Numbered from the stretch's first letter, positions 37,194-48,672 are shown. The stretch: 64,000 bases of DNA from Sternotherus odoratus (GCA_032164245.1 JAVMKO010000002.1:181914920-181978919), one strand, 5' to 3'. Numbers and translations: made by a program. The notes: generated by a model from the letters alone, not told the origin.

Positions 37194-37647
37194 TGTGGCA
37201 GGGTGCTGGCCAGGAGTGACTGAGCCAGCCCTGCTGCCCCTTTAAGAACAGAAAAGTCTCTGCTGGCAGCTCCCTAAGCTAGGGAGCTGATTGCCGAGCA
37301 GGGTAGGGCCAGGGTCTAATTAGGGCCGAAGCTGTTATACCTGGCAGCCTCCAGGTGGATATAAAGCCTGGGAGGAAGGAAGCCAGGGGGGAAGAAGGAG
37401 AGAGGCAGAAGGAGTGAGAGAGAAGGTGCAGGGAAGTAGAGCTGAGGAAGCTAGCTGAGGCTAGGTGCCTGCAAGAGCTAACTGCTTCCTGAGGCCAGCC
37501 AAGCTGAGGGCTGGGCCTCAGCTTGAACTGTATATAAAGCTGTACATAGGTGGTGGCGTTTGCACTGTATAGAATAAAGGACACTGGTGAAGCCAAAAAG
37601 GAGTCTCCTGCCCGTTTGTGACGTGGGCGGCAAGAGGACCACCTACA
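37194..37647 (+). mobile_element. solo LTR of an endogenous retrovirus, 454 bp
   Basis: Starts TGTGGCAGGG and ends CCACCTACA, so it has the TG...CA boundaries of an LTR. It is flanked by an exact 4-bp duplication CTAT at 37190-37193 and 37648-37651, the size usual for gammaretrovirus-like (class I) proviruses. TATATAA at 37531-37537 and AATAAAG near 37573 are in the order expected of promoter and polyadenylation signal. No internal retroviral sequence remains: recombination between two LTRs deleted it. Family not assigned. Confidence 0.85.
37531..37537 (+). promoter_or_regulatory. TATA box of the solo LTR (probable)
   Basis: TATATAA lies about 40 bases ahead of the AATAAA of the LTR. A second weaker candidate, ATATAAAG, lies near 37358. 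Which one was used cannot be decided from sequence. Confidence 0.45.
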
Positions 37648-38210
37648 CTATGTATATTTCTGGTAATTCCATTTTCCTCTGCCTCTGTTCTCCCATGAAC
37701 AGTTCCTGTCTTAGCATTATCCTCTATAATGGCAATTATGGCATCATCTGTCTTCCCAATTTGGTGTTTGATAGGCTTTATCGCCTCCAATGAACTTTCA
37801 CATTGTGTGGCACGCAGTGGTTTCAGTGTCAGAGAGGGTGTTCCCAGATGTTGCTTCAAAATTTGCCATCTATGAGTTGATGCAGAGAAAAATATATAGA
37901 TGCTTTCAATTACATGAAAAAAAATCAGCAGCCCCACTAAAAGCTGCATCATTGACCACTTGTAGTATCATCAATGCCAATAAATTCTAGAAAATGCTCT
38001 CTGACAGTCACCATTGCGGGGACATTTTACTAGGTTTTGTTGTTGTTACAAAATGCACCATTAAAGTCATTTGTTCCATATGGCTGATGTCAGGTGTGCA
38101 GTCCAGAATAACAGAGTAATATCTTACTGACTTCAGATCTATTTGACTTTTGTTGCCAGTAACATCATGAGAAATTCTGCAGTAATTGCAGGTTACCATG
38201 TGAACTTATG

Positions 38211-38444
38211 TAGGTAGATGCTAATGAGAATAAGGGGAACGAAGAGGACAACTTATGAAAAGCAGAATATCCCAAGTTTTATGTGGTGTGGAAATGCAAA
38301 TAAGAAAGAAGGGGTTCACACCCTTATGCATATGTATAATGATATGTATAAGTCTCAATAACTGTAAACATGGCTCAGGATAAAAGGTGTTTCCTGGCCT
38401 GTGAGCTGGGGAGTGGGGAGAAGCACAAAGGGAGGCATGATGAT

Positions 38445-38475
<31 letters not shown>

Positions 38476-38764
38476 AGAATAATAATTCACATTATAGTGT
38501 CTCCCCACTGGAGATGTGAAATAATGCCAGTCATAGGGCTAAACATTTTTAACTTTCTCTCTATATATGCTATATTAGTGTTCGTAGGATTGTTTATCTG
38601 TTTAGTGAATTCCTTAATAAATGAATTTGTAATAAACTGAAATTATTTCTTGTGTGCTCCTAGTCTCATAATGCTTACAGTACTCCTGTAGTTAATTTGG
38701 AGACCAAATTAACCAGTGAAGTCTAAGACATTAATCAGAAATCAATAAATCCTTCTATCAATAA
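38211..38764. other. no gene; GAT/GAG trinucleotide repeat
   Basis: A purine trinucleotide tract of GAT then GAG units spans about 38437-38472. It opens an Arg-rich frame on one strand and a Pro/His-rich frame on the other, neither a gene. Confidence 0.5.
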
Positions 38765-39955
38765 GGCTACACCTGGAAGACTGCATTCATTCTGGGCATC
38801 TTAGTATCAGGAAAAAAAATATGGTTACATTGGAGGGATTGCAGAATAAGCAAGAAAAAGATGAAGGGGAGAGATTTATGAAAAAAAGTTAAAATAACTG
38901 AATATGCATAGCTTGAAAATCAAAACAAAAACAAAGCAAGGTGTGAGTGTAAATTGATAGCCACTATTTAGACTGTAAAGAGCCAAGAAAGAGAGAGAGA
39001 GAGTAAAAACAGGAAAATTTTGCTCTATAAAAATATAGAGGTGAGATCTATCTTACTGTGGAATAATCTTCCAAAGGAAGCCATATCATTTCAGAAGTTC
39101 AGAAGTACATTTCATAAAGAGCTATGGAGAACAATTCTGCAATGATCTAGATCAGGGGTCTGCAACCCGCGGCTCCGGAGCCGCATGCGGCTCTTTCATC
39201 CCTCCGATGCGGCTCCCTGTGTGTTCTAATTTTAACCGGCCCGCAGACTGTTTTCTATGCGGCCCGCCAGCACTGTCCAACCAGTGCGCGGAGCCACAGC
39301 CGAAAGAGAGGGGCGGGGTCAATAAGAGGCGAGCGGCGGGGGGGGGGGGAGAAGAACGGAGGTGGAGCCGGGGCCGGGGCCGGGGCACGAGGCGAGGCGG
39401 AGCCGGCGGAGAAGTGCGAGTCGGGCCGGGGCCGGGGCAGGAGGCGAAGCGCGGCGGAGCCGGCGGATAAGAGCGAGCCGGGGCCGGGGCCGGGGCACGA
39501 GGCAAGGCAAGGCAAGCTGGGGGAGGGGGGGAGTGAAAGCACGGCCGGGGGGGGAGGGGAGGAAGAAGAGCGAAAGCATGGCCGGGGGGGGGGGAGGGGA
39601 GGAAGAAGAGCGAGAGCACGGCTGGAGGGGAGGGGGAGGGAAGAAGAGCGAGAGCACAGCCGGAGCGGGGGGGAGGAAGAAGAGCGAGAGCACGGCCGGA
39701 GGGGGGGGAGGGAGGGAAGAAGAGCGAGAGCACGGCTGGAGGGGAGGGGGAGGGAAGAAGAGGGTGGGGGAGGGAAGAAGGGGGAGGGAAGAAGAGTGTT
39801 ATTTCATTTTAAATGTCAAAAGGGTTTTGTGGCTCCCAGTGTTTTCTTTACTGTGGGAAACGGGTCCAAATGGCTCTTTGAGTGGTAAAGGTTGCAGACC
39901 CCTGATCTAGATAACCTAACTGAACCTTCCAGATCTAATATCTATGATCCTATCA
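38765..39955 (+). mobile_element. CR1 LINE 3' part, interrupted by a hAT MITE
   Basis: Decayed CR1 sequence begins near CTACACCTGGAAGACTGCATTC and resumes after the MITE with CTAACTGAACCTTCCAGATC and ATCTATGATCC, the CR1 3' end. The MITE at 39153-39904 sits about 45 bases from the end. All frames are broken; poly-purine slippage (GA run at 38990-39002) adds to the decay. Confidence 0.7.
39153..39904 (+). mobile_element. hAT MITE with internal minisatellite, 752 bp
   Basis: Starts CAGGGGTCTGCAACC and ends GGTTGCAGACCCCTG (perfect 15-bp inverted repeats) inside an exact 8-bp duplication ATCTAGAT (39145-39152 and 39905-39912). Its first 23 bases match the autonomous hAT element at 18905 at 18 positions, and both carry GGCCCG-rich subterminal sequence. 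The middle (about 39340-39790) is purine-rich GC sequence, with a recurrent GGAAGAAGAGCGAGAGCACG unit of about 35-40 bp. Long frames on both strands through it are not genes. Confidence 0.93.
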
Positions 39956-41949
39956 ATTCTTGCTTTTATATTAAATAGTACCACAAAACATATCAAAAAT
40001 GGAAAAGCTGAAAAGTATTACCAATGTATCAAGTAAATTTACTGACTTTATTATAAATGGGAAAAAAAACAGCTAAGATTTTAAGCATGAAAAATATAAT
40101 AACAGATGTCAGAATGAGGCTCTGGACAATGAAGTTGTCCTGTAGTTTTATATGGGGTAAATTCTCTATGTCAGCTTCTCAGGCTGTCCACAGATATATA
40201 TATTGGAGTGGTAGAAAGTAGTTTTACTTCACCAAATCTCAAGCGGCATATGGTCCCACTGGAAATATAGCCAACTGGCATAACGAGAGGATCTATCTTA
40301 TGGTGATGGTCCAGAGCGGCTATGGATATACAATGAGAATCAAAGTGTAATTTCCTCCCTCGCACCTCACCACTAACCTTTCCTTCACTGAACAGAACTC
40401 AATGTATGATCAAATTTGGGCCTTGAGTTTTGGCACATATATGTTATGATGAGAAACACAGACTCCAGAAACAGGAAGAGATATAAAGCTTTCTGCATTT
40501 ACATACCTCCTTTTACTACAAAACCAACAACAACAGAAAGCCAGACCATAGAATATTGATACTACTAATGGCAGGACTATCTCCAGTACATCTCTCCATA
40601 AACATCAGTTAGAAATGAAAGAGTTAGAAATTCAGACCACTCACTTGCCTGGGAGAGCAACCCTATCACTATATTACAGTATGTTCAATCTATTCTGTAA
40701 TGCAACTATAATTTACCATAAATCTACTCCTCCCTCCCCTACTCCCTTCTAAAGCAGAAATCTGGTGAACAGATATTTAAAAAAACCCTGTATCATAGCT
40801 GAATATATATATATATTCAGTGCAGCTATGATACAGGGTTTTTTAATTGATCACTGAAACAAAATACATACCTATGCCATATCATGCACAGGATGTGCTT
40901 ATATATATAGGAACCAGATCTATTTTTATAACATATTAGCACTAAGCCCATCCAGTGCATGATATGGCCCTGGTCTGTATTCTGTTGCAGTGATCGAGCT
41001 AAGAAGTTGAAAGTATATTGCGAGCAGGGATTAGAAAAGATAAATAGGAGTTGTGATGGAAGTATTAAGCATGGTTTTGTCAATATGGGTTACTGCCCAT
41101 ATTACTGTGTCCATTTGTAGTGCACTATATCACGTTTTAATATATGATGTGCTGGGAAAATGGAAGGAAATATTAACAATTCATTTACAAAGTGACTGGG
41201 GATGGACCTTGTTTTTTCCCCAGGTATTGTATGCCATTATATAAGTAGTAACACTTGCAAGCTACAGTCTTTCTGTGGCTGGTAGATTTAGACTAGTTTT
41301 GACAGTAAAATCAAAATCATCAGCAACAACAGAAGAGTGTGCACTGAACAAAAACATAAATAAGAAATGCTCAGTAACACAAGTACAGACAGTTTGGGAG
41401 GCCAAGCATGGACTGAGGCACTGCAGAAGATAGCAACTGAGGACATGGGATAAATGAATTATTACTGCTTACAGCTGCTGTAAGTAGGGTGCTATGGACA
41501 CTGATGAGAAAGTGAGTGAGTCAGGAAGTTCATTTATAGTTCTTCTCCTTGACGGGTGGCATTGATTAAAGGGTTGATTTTTATTACTGAAGATGAGATT
41601 GATAGGTCCCAAATACTGATACACAGCAAGCAAGGGCATGGCTGAGTTAATTGAGAGTTTTAAGTCACCAGTTCCAGTCTAGCCTAAGGTAATATAACTA
41701 AGTCTTACAGCCATTTTGGTCACTTTGAAAAAAAAAAGTGGTTGGTGACTTCAGTCTAGTCCATAGCAGAAAAGTGTCCATCATCACAAAAACTGCCAGT
41801 TGGCAGACTATATAATGGTCATTGGTATAGAGACCAAGTTACCCTCTAATCCTCTCACATATTTCTGTTCTATATCTGGGGGAATATACTTTCCATTGCA
41901 TTAGCACTCCTGGGGTATGTTAAATAGTAGTTACTAACAATTAGATATT
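39956..41949. other. no gene recognised
   Basis: AT-rich, short frames only. It contains the hairpin at 40779-40844, listed separately. Confidence 0.4.
40779..40844. repeat. inverted repeat with AT-rich loop
   Basis: The arms at 40780-40800 and 40824-40844 are perfect complements over 21 bp (AAAAAACCCTGTATCATAGC and one more base on the left). The 23-base loop is GAATATATATATATATTC plus five bases and is itself self-complementary. No TA or other target duplication is clear. Confidence 0.8.
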
Positions 41950-43395
41950 TTAAAACCAGCAGCTCCAGATAACTTGGATCCAAGAGTTTCACAGGGCTGG
42001 TTGAGGAGCTTATTGGACCATTAAAGTTGGTTTTCAATAGGTCTTGGACCACTAAGGAAGTTCCAAAGACTGGAAGAAGGCTAATGTACCAATACTTTAA
42101 GAGAGTAAACGGGATGACCTAGGTAATTATAGGCCTGTCGGCCTGACATTGATCCCAGCTAATAAAATGGAGTGGGTGATATGGGACTCAGTGAATAAAG
42201 AACTAAAGGAGGGTAATGTAACTAATGCAAATCAATATGGGATCATGAAAAATAGGTTCCGTTAAACTAACTTGATATCTTTTTTTAATGGCATTACAAG
42301 TTTGGTCGATAAAGGCAATAATTTTGATATAATATACTTAGACATGGTACCGCATGACATTTTGATTAAAACCCTAGAATGGATATAAAATTAACATGGC
42401 ACATGTCGAAAGGTTTAAAAACAAGCTAACTGATAGATCTAAGAATGTCATTGTAAATGGGGAATCATCATTGAGCAGGTGTGGACCCTACACAGATCAG
42501 TTCTTGTCCCTACACTGTTTAACATTTTTATCAGTGACCTGGAAGAAAACAAAATCATCACTGATAAAGTTTGCAAATGACACAAAAATTGAGGGAGTGG
42601 TATATAATGAAGAGGACATGCTACTGATTCAGAGCCTTCTGGATTGCTTGGTAAACTGGGTGCAAGCAAACAATATGTTATTTAATATGGCTAGGTGTAA
42701 ATGTACACATCTAGGGACAAGGAATGTGGGCTATACTTAGAAGAGGAGGACTGTCCTGGGAAGCAGTGACCCTGTAAAAGATTTGGTAATGGATAATTAG
42801 CTAAACATGAGCTCCCAATGTGGCTAAAAGAGCTAATATGAATCTAGGATGCTAAACAGGGGAATCTCAAGAAGGATAAACATGTTATTTGACCTATGAA
42901 TTTGGCAATAGTTCAACTGCTGCTGGAATACAATTGATGTTGATAAATTGGAGCAGGTTAATAGAAGAGCCACAAGAATGATTAAATGATTAGAAAACAT
43001 GCCTAATAAGGATAGACTCAAAGAGCTCAATCTATTTGGCTTATCAAGAGAAGATTACAGTCAATAAGTGTCTATATGGGAAACAAATATGTAATAAATG
43101 GGCTCTTCAAGCTAGCAAAGAAAGGTATAACATGATGCAATGCCAGGAAGTTGAAGGGAGACAAATTCAGACTGGAAATAAGACATATTTTTGACAGTGA
43201 GGGTAATTAATCATTAGAACAATTTAGCAAGGGTTGCAGTGGATTCTCCATCACTGAAAATTTTAAAATCGAGATTAGATTTTTTTTCTAGAAGATATGC
43301 CCTAGAAATTATTTTGGGAAAATTCTATGGCCTGTTATGCAGGTGGTCAGGTTAGATGATCACATTGGTCCCTTCTGACTTTAGAATCTATGAAC
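41950..43395 (+). mobile_element. old CR1 LINE, ORF2 remnant to 3' end
   Basis: A continuous but decayed copy of the CR1 reverse-transcriptase region. Markers in order are an AACTGGAAGAAGGCTAATG-like block near 42075, a GGTAATTATAGGCCTGTC block at 42122, an ATATACTTAGACATGG block near 42336 (the catalytic YLD-type segment), a CTGTTTAACATTTTTATCAG block at 42515, and AAGTTTGCAAATGACACAAA at 42569 (the FADDT-type motif, here FANDT). It ends with TTGGTCCCTTCTGACTTTAG at about 43364. The longest intact frame is 114 codons (42396-42737). Many stops show that it is inactive. Confidence 0.8.
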
Positions 43396-44097
43396 CCTGA
43401 GGACATATCTCCAGGTCTGGACCACATTGTCACTGCCACTGGCCATTCTGTATCTGTTTTGTGAATGAGAAGCTCTGTTTCCAAAGATGTTAGCTACAAG
43501 AAGAACATTTACTTACCGACAGGAATTATAAATTAGAAAAGAGTCAGGAGGAAAGAAAGAATGAACTTTAAGGAACTCATGCTTGCTAAGTTTACAGCCA
43601 AAGAAGTGAAGGAGAAAATTGTCACAGGGAATTTTGGAGACAGCTGCAAATAAAGAAATGCCATGTTGATGACCTATATGAACAATACGCTTGTCCCAAG
43701 ATAAATGCAATTTGAGCTCAATCCTTACAATGGATTGTGTTAACACTGAGGAATTATTTCACAGGACAAAAATGGGTAATGGTTCCAAGAATGTTGTTGT
43801 ACATATGCTATGGGCCTTGTGTTTTCCTGCGGTATCTGCACTATGTTATCAATCTGTTAATGGATCTGAAGAGAAAATTTTCCAGAAGGAAGTTACAACT
43901 ATTCAGAGACCAAATTGTGCACTATAGTTGAGTGGAAGTAAGATGGTACTTCTAATAAAACTGATCATCCTGTAGACAGGAAGCACTGAAGTGGCACATA
44001 AATTCAGAAGGGAGTAAAGAGAGATTTTTAACAGGGAAGAAAGAGTAAGAATGAAGGATAGAGTGCATGATTCCTTATGACTGTGGTAGAAAGGCTC
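43396..44097. other. no recognisable feature
   Basis: Short overlapping frames without similarity. No repeat identified. Confidence 0.4.
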
Positions 44098-44099
44098 TA

Positions 44100-44215
44100 G
44101 GGTGACCCAGTTTTATAGAGACAGTCCCGATTTTGGGGGATTTTTCTTACATAGGCTCCTATTCCCCCTCCCATCCCCCCCGTCCTGATTTTTCACACTT
44201 GCTATCTGGTCACCC
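44100..44215. mobile_element. TA-flanked palindromic MITE, 116 bp
   Basis: Ends GGGTGACCCAG and CTGGTCACCC are inverted repeats bracketed by TA (44098-44099 and 44216-44217). The inside has AGACAGTCCCGATTTTGGGG and CCGTCCTGATTTTTCACACT. The form fits a Tc1/mariner-like MITE, but the superfamily rests only on the TA. Confidence 0.7.
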
Positions 44216-44217
44216 TA

Positions 44218-46145
44218 TAGGAAGCTGACCATACTCAGCACTATGAATGTTGAGTTATCCAGACAAGAGCGCCGTAACAGCTCCTTGTTCACAGGCTTCC
44301 TTTAATTGTTTTAATGGAGGAAATGCTGACTTGATCCACCATTTTTGAACTTACAGTAGAATTAATAAAAACCCTTTAAAATACAACAGATGCACAAGTA
44401 TGCCAGGGAATCAGAGTCCTTATGGTTCCACTAACTATCACTGCATTCACACACATGCATCCACCTCCCCCCCTTGCATCCTGGTGTACTCTGAATAAAC
44501 TTGAAGCAATTTTAGTTGTAAAGCTTGCCTTGCAGACATATTACTTACCTTTGACCATTTGCTTCTTTATAAAAGTGAAGCATCAGCAGGGGAAAAAAAA
44601 GATAGGTATGTGTCAGTTACTATTTTTCTTTGCTGAAACTGAAAAAGTTTAACAGACAATGCTTGACAGATGCATCTGTGCTTCTTATCAATGTAGGTTA
44701 CTTTTTTATGCCTTTCAGTGTAGCTCATTCAAAAAGAGACAAAATAGCTATTTCTTTTTAAGATAGGACTGAAGTAATTTGAAAAGAACATAACAGCCAT
44801 CAGGAGGGAAGAAAAACATGGGTAGCGTGGATGGGGGAACCAAAGGCACAAGATGAGTGTTGTACAACACACAAGTAGGTGGATAAGCTATTGATGATAG
44901 CTTTTTCTTCATAATGCATTCAGTTGCACTTATGCATTAGTTACTTCTACTCTAGGGTAAAAGCATTGGCTTGTCTTAGAAGAATAAAGATTTATAAAAA
45001 GTGAACATCTACGTATTAAAAAAAAGTAACCAAGGGGCATAGATGCCGTGACAAGTGTTCAGGAGCACATAGAATCAACAAAACTGGTGAGCACGGTAGA
45101 AGATTCAGTATATAAACAGTGTGAGAGCTTTTCTGAAAGGCTAACAACTATCCAGTCCCTCCCACTGTATGTCCTTGGAAATAACCTAGAGTGCTAATTA
45201 CAGTAAGGTTTGGGAAATCCTTCAAAACAGCCCAGCAGATACATATCTGAACACATCCATAGGGTCTGGCCCATCATCAAGAAGATTCAAATAATTTGAC
45301 TGGGAAATATAATTTTTTCTGACATTTAAAATAAACTCTGGGGATTTCAGACACCTTTTCTAGACTCCAAGGATGGATCTTGTGGATCCTTCTGTGGCAC
45401 TGAAGGATTTATGACAATGTGGACTCATCCCAAATCAAACATGTCAGAGGAGTGTAATGCGGCAGGCTCTGTCCCCACCGGCATGTGCCCCAGGAACTCT
45501 CTGACACTGTCCATTGAAAGACAGCTTCCTGAAATATATTTACATTCCCATCACCAACACCAGTGTATTCCCATGCAGCAATATTATCTCTAGTGCCTTT
45601 TCCCTCAGTATCTTTTGCCTTTCCCCTCAGAGCCACGGAGGAACAGAGATCTCCCTTCCTTCAGATCTCTACACACACTGAGCTCAACTACATTCTAATT
45701 CCTCCCTGGTCCATCATTCCTGTGTCCTTCTTATATCTCTGAGCTGATGGTCTAATTGACTTATCCAATCTACCAACCTGATCAGCCAATTAGATTGCAC
45801 ATCCCCAATCAGCCTTCTTTCAGGGACCTGCTTGATGCCTAAGTGATGAGAGTGCTGACTCATCTGCTAGCTCCCAAGAGCCTTTAGCTGTGGGCAGGAT
45901 TGTGCCTACCCATCCCCAGATTCCCAATAGGAGCTAACTCCCAGGACTGTCATAAGATGTCTCAACATATGGCAATCTCTGAGACCACAGAAATCCTACT
46001 AGTAACATCCCACTACCAGACGCCTCTATGGAAACAAGAGAAAGAATTGTTCAGACCACTGACCTCTACACATGGCTGGGAGGAACTACTCTCATAGTCT
46101 GCACCACAGTCTGGACAGTTTCTGAATCACCTAACAGGGCATTTC
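44218..46145. other. no gene recognised
   Basis: AT-rich to 45360, then mixed. The opposed 60- and 75-codon frames at 45409-45636 read the same DNA on both strands and show no motif. Confidence 0.4.
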
Positions 46146-46250
46146 CACTGCATGCATCCGACGAAGTGGGTATTCACCCATGAAAGCTTATGCTCTAATA
46201 CATCTGTTAGTCTATAAGGTGCAATGCAACAGGACTCTTTGTTGCTCTAA
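46146..46250 (-). repeat. GTGGCACC-family fragment
   Basis: Plus-strand text CCACTGCATGCATCCGACG, AAAGCTTATGCTCTAATAC and AGGACTCTTTGTTGCTCTAA is the reverse of the copy at 22012. A 5-base insertion (GCAAT-GCAAC) disturbs the GGTGCCACAGG core. This is one arm only. Confidence 0.75.
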
Positions 46251-46320
46251 CAGGGCTAGAGAAAAGAGTTCTATCCAGTATATCCTATTCAGTAAATACT
46301 GAAGAAGGTTTTTTTTTTTA

Positions 46321-46789
46321 AAGAGTCCAGCAGAGGGCAACAAAAATGATTAGGGGGCTGGAGCATATGACTTAGGAGGAGCGGCTGAGGGAACTGGGAT
46401 TGTTTAGTCTACAGAAGAGAAGAACAAGGGGAGATTTGATAACTGCTTTCAACTACCTGAAAAGGGGTTCCAAAGAGGATATATCTAGACTGTTCTCAGT
46501 GGTAGCAGATGACAGAACAAGGAGTAATTATCTCAAGTTACAGAGGGGGAAGTTACAGAGGGAGATATTAGGAAAAAACTTTTTCACTAGGAGGGTGGTG
46601 AAGCACTGGAACGGTTACCTAGGAACGTGGTGGAAATCTCCTTCCTTGGAGGTTTTTAAGGTCAGGCTTGACAAAACCCTGGCTGCGGTGACTTAGTCTG
46701 GGACTGGTCCTGATTTGAGAAGGGGATTGGATTAGATGAGCTCCTGAGGTCCCTTCCAACCCTGATAGTCCAAGATTGTATGATTATAC
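46321..46789 (+). mobile_element. CR1 LINE 3' end
   Basis: Starts AAGAGTCCAGCAGAGGGCAAC and ends ACCCTGATAGTCCAAGATTG. The 98-codon frame 46400-46693 encodes the C-terminal tail of CR1 ORF2 (RRVVKHWNGY, SLEVFKVRLDKTLA), downstream of the catalytic domain. It is similar enough to 55080-55530 that both belong to the same subfamily. 5'-truncated. Confidence 0.9.
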
Positions 46790-48068
46790 AACTATAAGGC
46801 TCCAATAAAGAACAAAAATAAAGTGTAAAGGTGTTTTTAAAGAGGTTTAAAGATGTAAGTAAAGTTAAATTGTCCACACATTGTGCTCACATTTATGTTG
46901 TTTATGCATTTCCTCTTCTTAAATAATTGTTAAAACACTTCTAGATTAATGATCACACCTGTTATCTTGAACTACAACTCCCAGAAATCTCTTGCTTCTG
47001 TGAAGGCAAATAAGAGTAATTATCACTGAACATTAGGGGAAAAATTAATAAAGCAGAAATCTGGAAGTGCAGAAATGTGTGTTTACAAAATTTGGTCCTT
47101 GCAGGATTGCTTTCTAATGACAGAAGGAGTTTGTGTTAATAAAAATGTTCAGTTGCTGATTCCAGATTTTCAGCATAGAGGCCCTAAATCTATTTAAAAT
47201 TAATGATGCTAGAATTATGTATATGTGAACATGCTTTGTATGTGTATTTGTACATGTGCTTGCATGCGTGTGTGTGTGTATGGTATTTTTTCCTATTCAT
47301 TCTAGGTGCACAGCAATATTTAATTTAATTTTAAATAACAGTTGAAAACACATCAGCATTTAACCAAACTTTGCAGAGAATCAAAGAATATACTAAAGCA
47401 TTACCAAAACCAACCTTATATGAAAATCAAAACCCTTCAAACTCAATTTTTCATGACAATCCTGCCCTGAAACGGCTGGCTGATCTGATAGGCCTTTAGC
47501 ATCTCTAACTTCTATTATTTTAACCCATCTTCTCGGAAAGGGCTTTATAAAATAGAGTGGCCTACCAGTGTTCTTGGAAGAACAAAAGTGGGCTCTCTCA
47601 GAACAAGGGGCACAGTGACTTCCCAAGATCCTCCACTGAGAGAAAGCCTTGTATCCATGCTCAAGACACACAATTCTAGAACCTATGCAGGATATTAGAG
47701 AGACAAGGTAGCTGAGGTAATTGCTTCATCTGTTTCATCTCTCTCATTAATAGTTAAATGAAATATATTACTGCACTAAACTTGTCAATTCTAGAGTCTG
47801 TCATTTGTAGTGTCCCAATTGATCATATTTACTGGAGGTAAGGCACAAAGGTAGAGGTAGTTTCTAAAATACCCAGTGTCAATACACTTCATTAATCAAA
47901 ATCAACACAATGATATGCTGCAAAAGGAACTGGAAGCCAGGGCAATATTTGGAGCACATGTGATATATGCCCTCAGCATAAACAATCCTAATTAAATGGG
48001 CACTTTACTCTGGACTAGGTGAAGTTTCTATATGGACTTGAAGTTTAAACCCAAGTAGTGAATTACAT
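46790..48068. other. no gene recognised
   Basis: AT-rich with a short (GT)n run near 47264-47280. No supported frames. Confidence 0.4.
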
Positions 48069-48070
48069 TA

Positions 48071-48670
48071 CAGTGAAACCTCGATATAATGGACTAATTC
48101 GGGCGAGGGGGTGTCCGTTAAAGCCGAAAGTCATTAAATAACAGGACTTTTGGCTTTAACAGACACCCCCTCACCCGAATTAGTCCGTTATATAGAGGTT
48201 TTACTTATCACGGCTGGGAGCCGTGAGTCAGCCCGCCCGGCGGCAGCCAGCAGCCCACCCGCCCGGGACCCTGGCTGCTGGGACCCGGGCGGGAGCCGTC
48301 AACCCGCCCACCCGGATCCCCGCTGCAGGGAGCCGGGCGGGAGCTGTCAGCCCACCCGCCCGGATCCCGGCTGCTGGGACCCTGGTGGCAGCTAGCAGCC
48401 CGCCCGCCCGGGTCCCGGCTGCTGGGACCCGGGTGGCAGCCAGCAGCCAGGACCCGGGCGGGCTGGCTGACGGCTCCCGCCCGGGTCCCAGCAGCCGGGA
48501 CCCCGGCAGGCTGGCAGCGGGGAGCCGGCAGGCAGCCCGCCTGCTGCCTGGACCCAGGCGGCAGCCAGAAGCCGGCAGCCAGCCCCCGATTTAACGGATT
48601 TTGGATGCATCGGACTTGCTCCTAAATTTTGTCCGTTGCATCCGAAGTCCGTTAAATCGGGGTTTCACTG
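48071..48670 (+). mobile_element. TA-flanked non-autonomous DNA transposon with GC-rich minisatellite (copy 3)
   Basis: Outer ends CAGTGAAACCTCGATATAAT and TTAAATCGGGGTTTCACTG, with TA at 48069-48070 and 48671-48672. The GC-rich array (GGGACCCGGGCGGGAGCCGT type units) occupies about 48210-48585. The right side has the same GTCCGTTGCATCCGAAGTCC segment as copy 1. The first 135 bases form a palindrome of their own (see findings). Confidence 0.85.
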
Positions 48671-48672
48671 TA

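Larger units (their letters stand above)
36310..38210 (-). pseudogene. decayed hAT transposase, ZMYM1-like
   Basis: Pieces of one hAT transposase of the kind often annotated as zinc finger MYM-type protein 1-like run in order on the minus strand. 38008-38199 has YYSVILDCTPDISHMEQMTL, with the first acidic catalytic block. About 37650-37952 gives a segment beginning near IYIFFSASTHRWQILKQHL. 36770-37000 has AEELHTEAIFPPIQEYK and LDCAIQSVEEHFMQLKEH. About 36407-36760 has LHQQCRTLETVL and DLGDELKALSRYI. The frame changes several times and contains stops. The N-terminal zinc-finger part and both transposon ends are missing or unrecognisable. A solo LTR (37194-37647) lies within it, so the transposase died or was fixed before that insertion. 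It is a transposon relic, not the host ZMYM1 gene. Confidence 0.82.

Noticed and set aside
36310..38210. A functional host ZMYM1 gene
   Set aside because: Frames are broken, the zinc-finger part is absent and an LTR interrupts it; a hAT transposon relic explains it better.
39152..39910. Frames of 124-193 codons in several frames
   Set aside because: Purine/pyrimidine-biased tandem DNA inside a hAT MITE; low-complexity Pro/Ser or Arg/Glu/Gly products.
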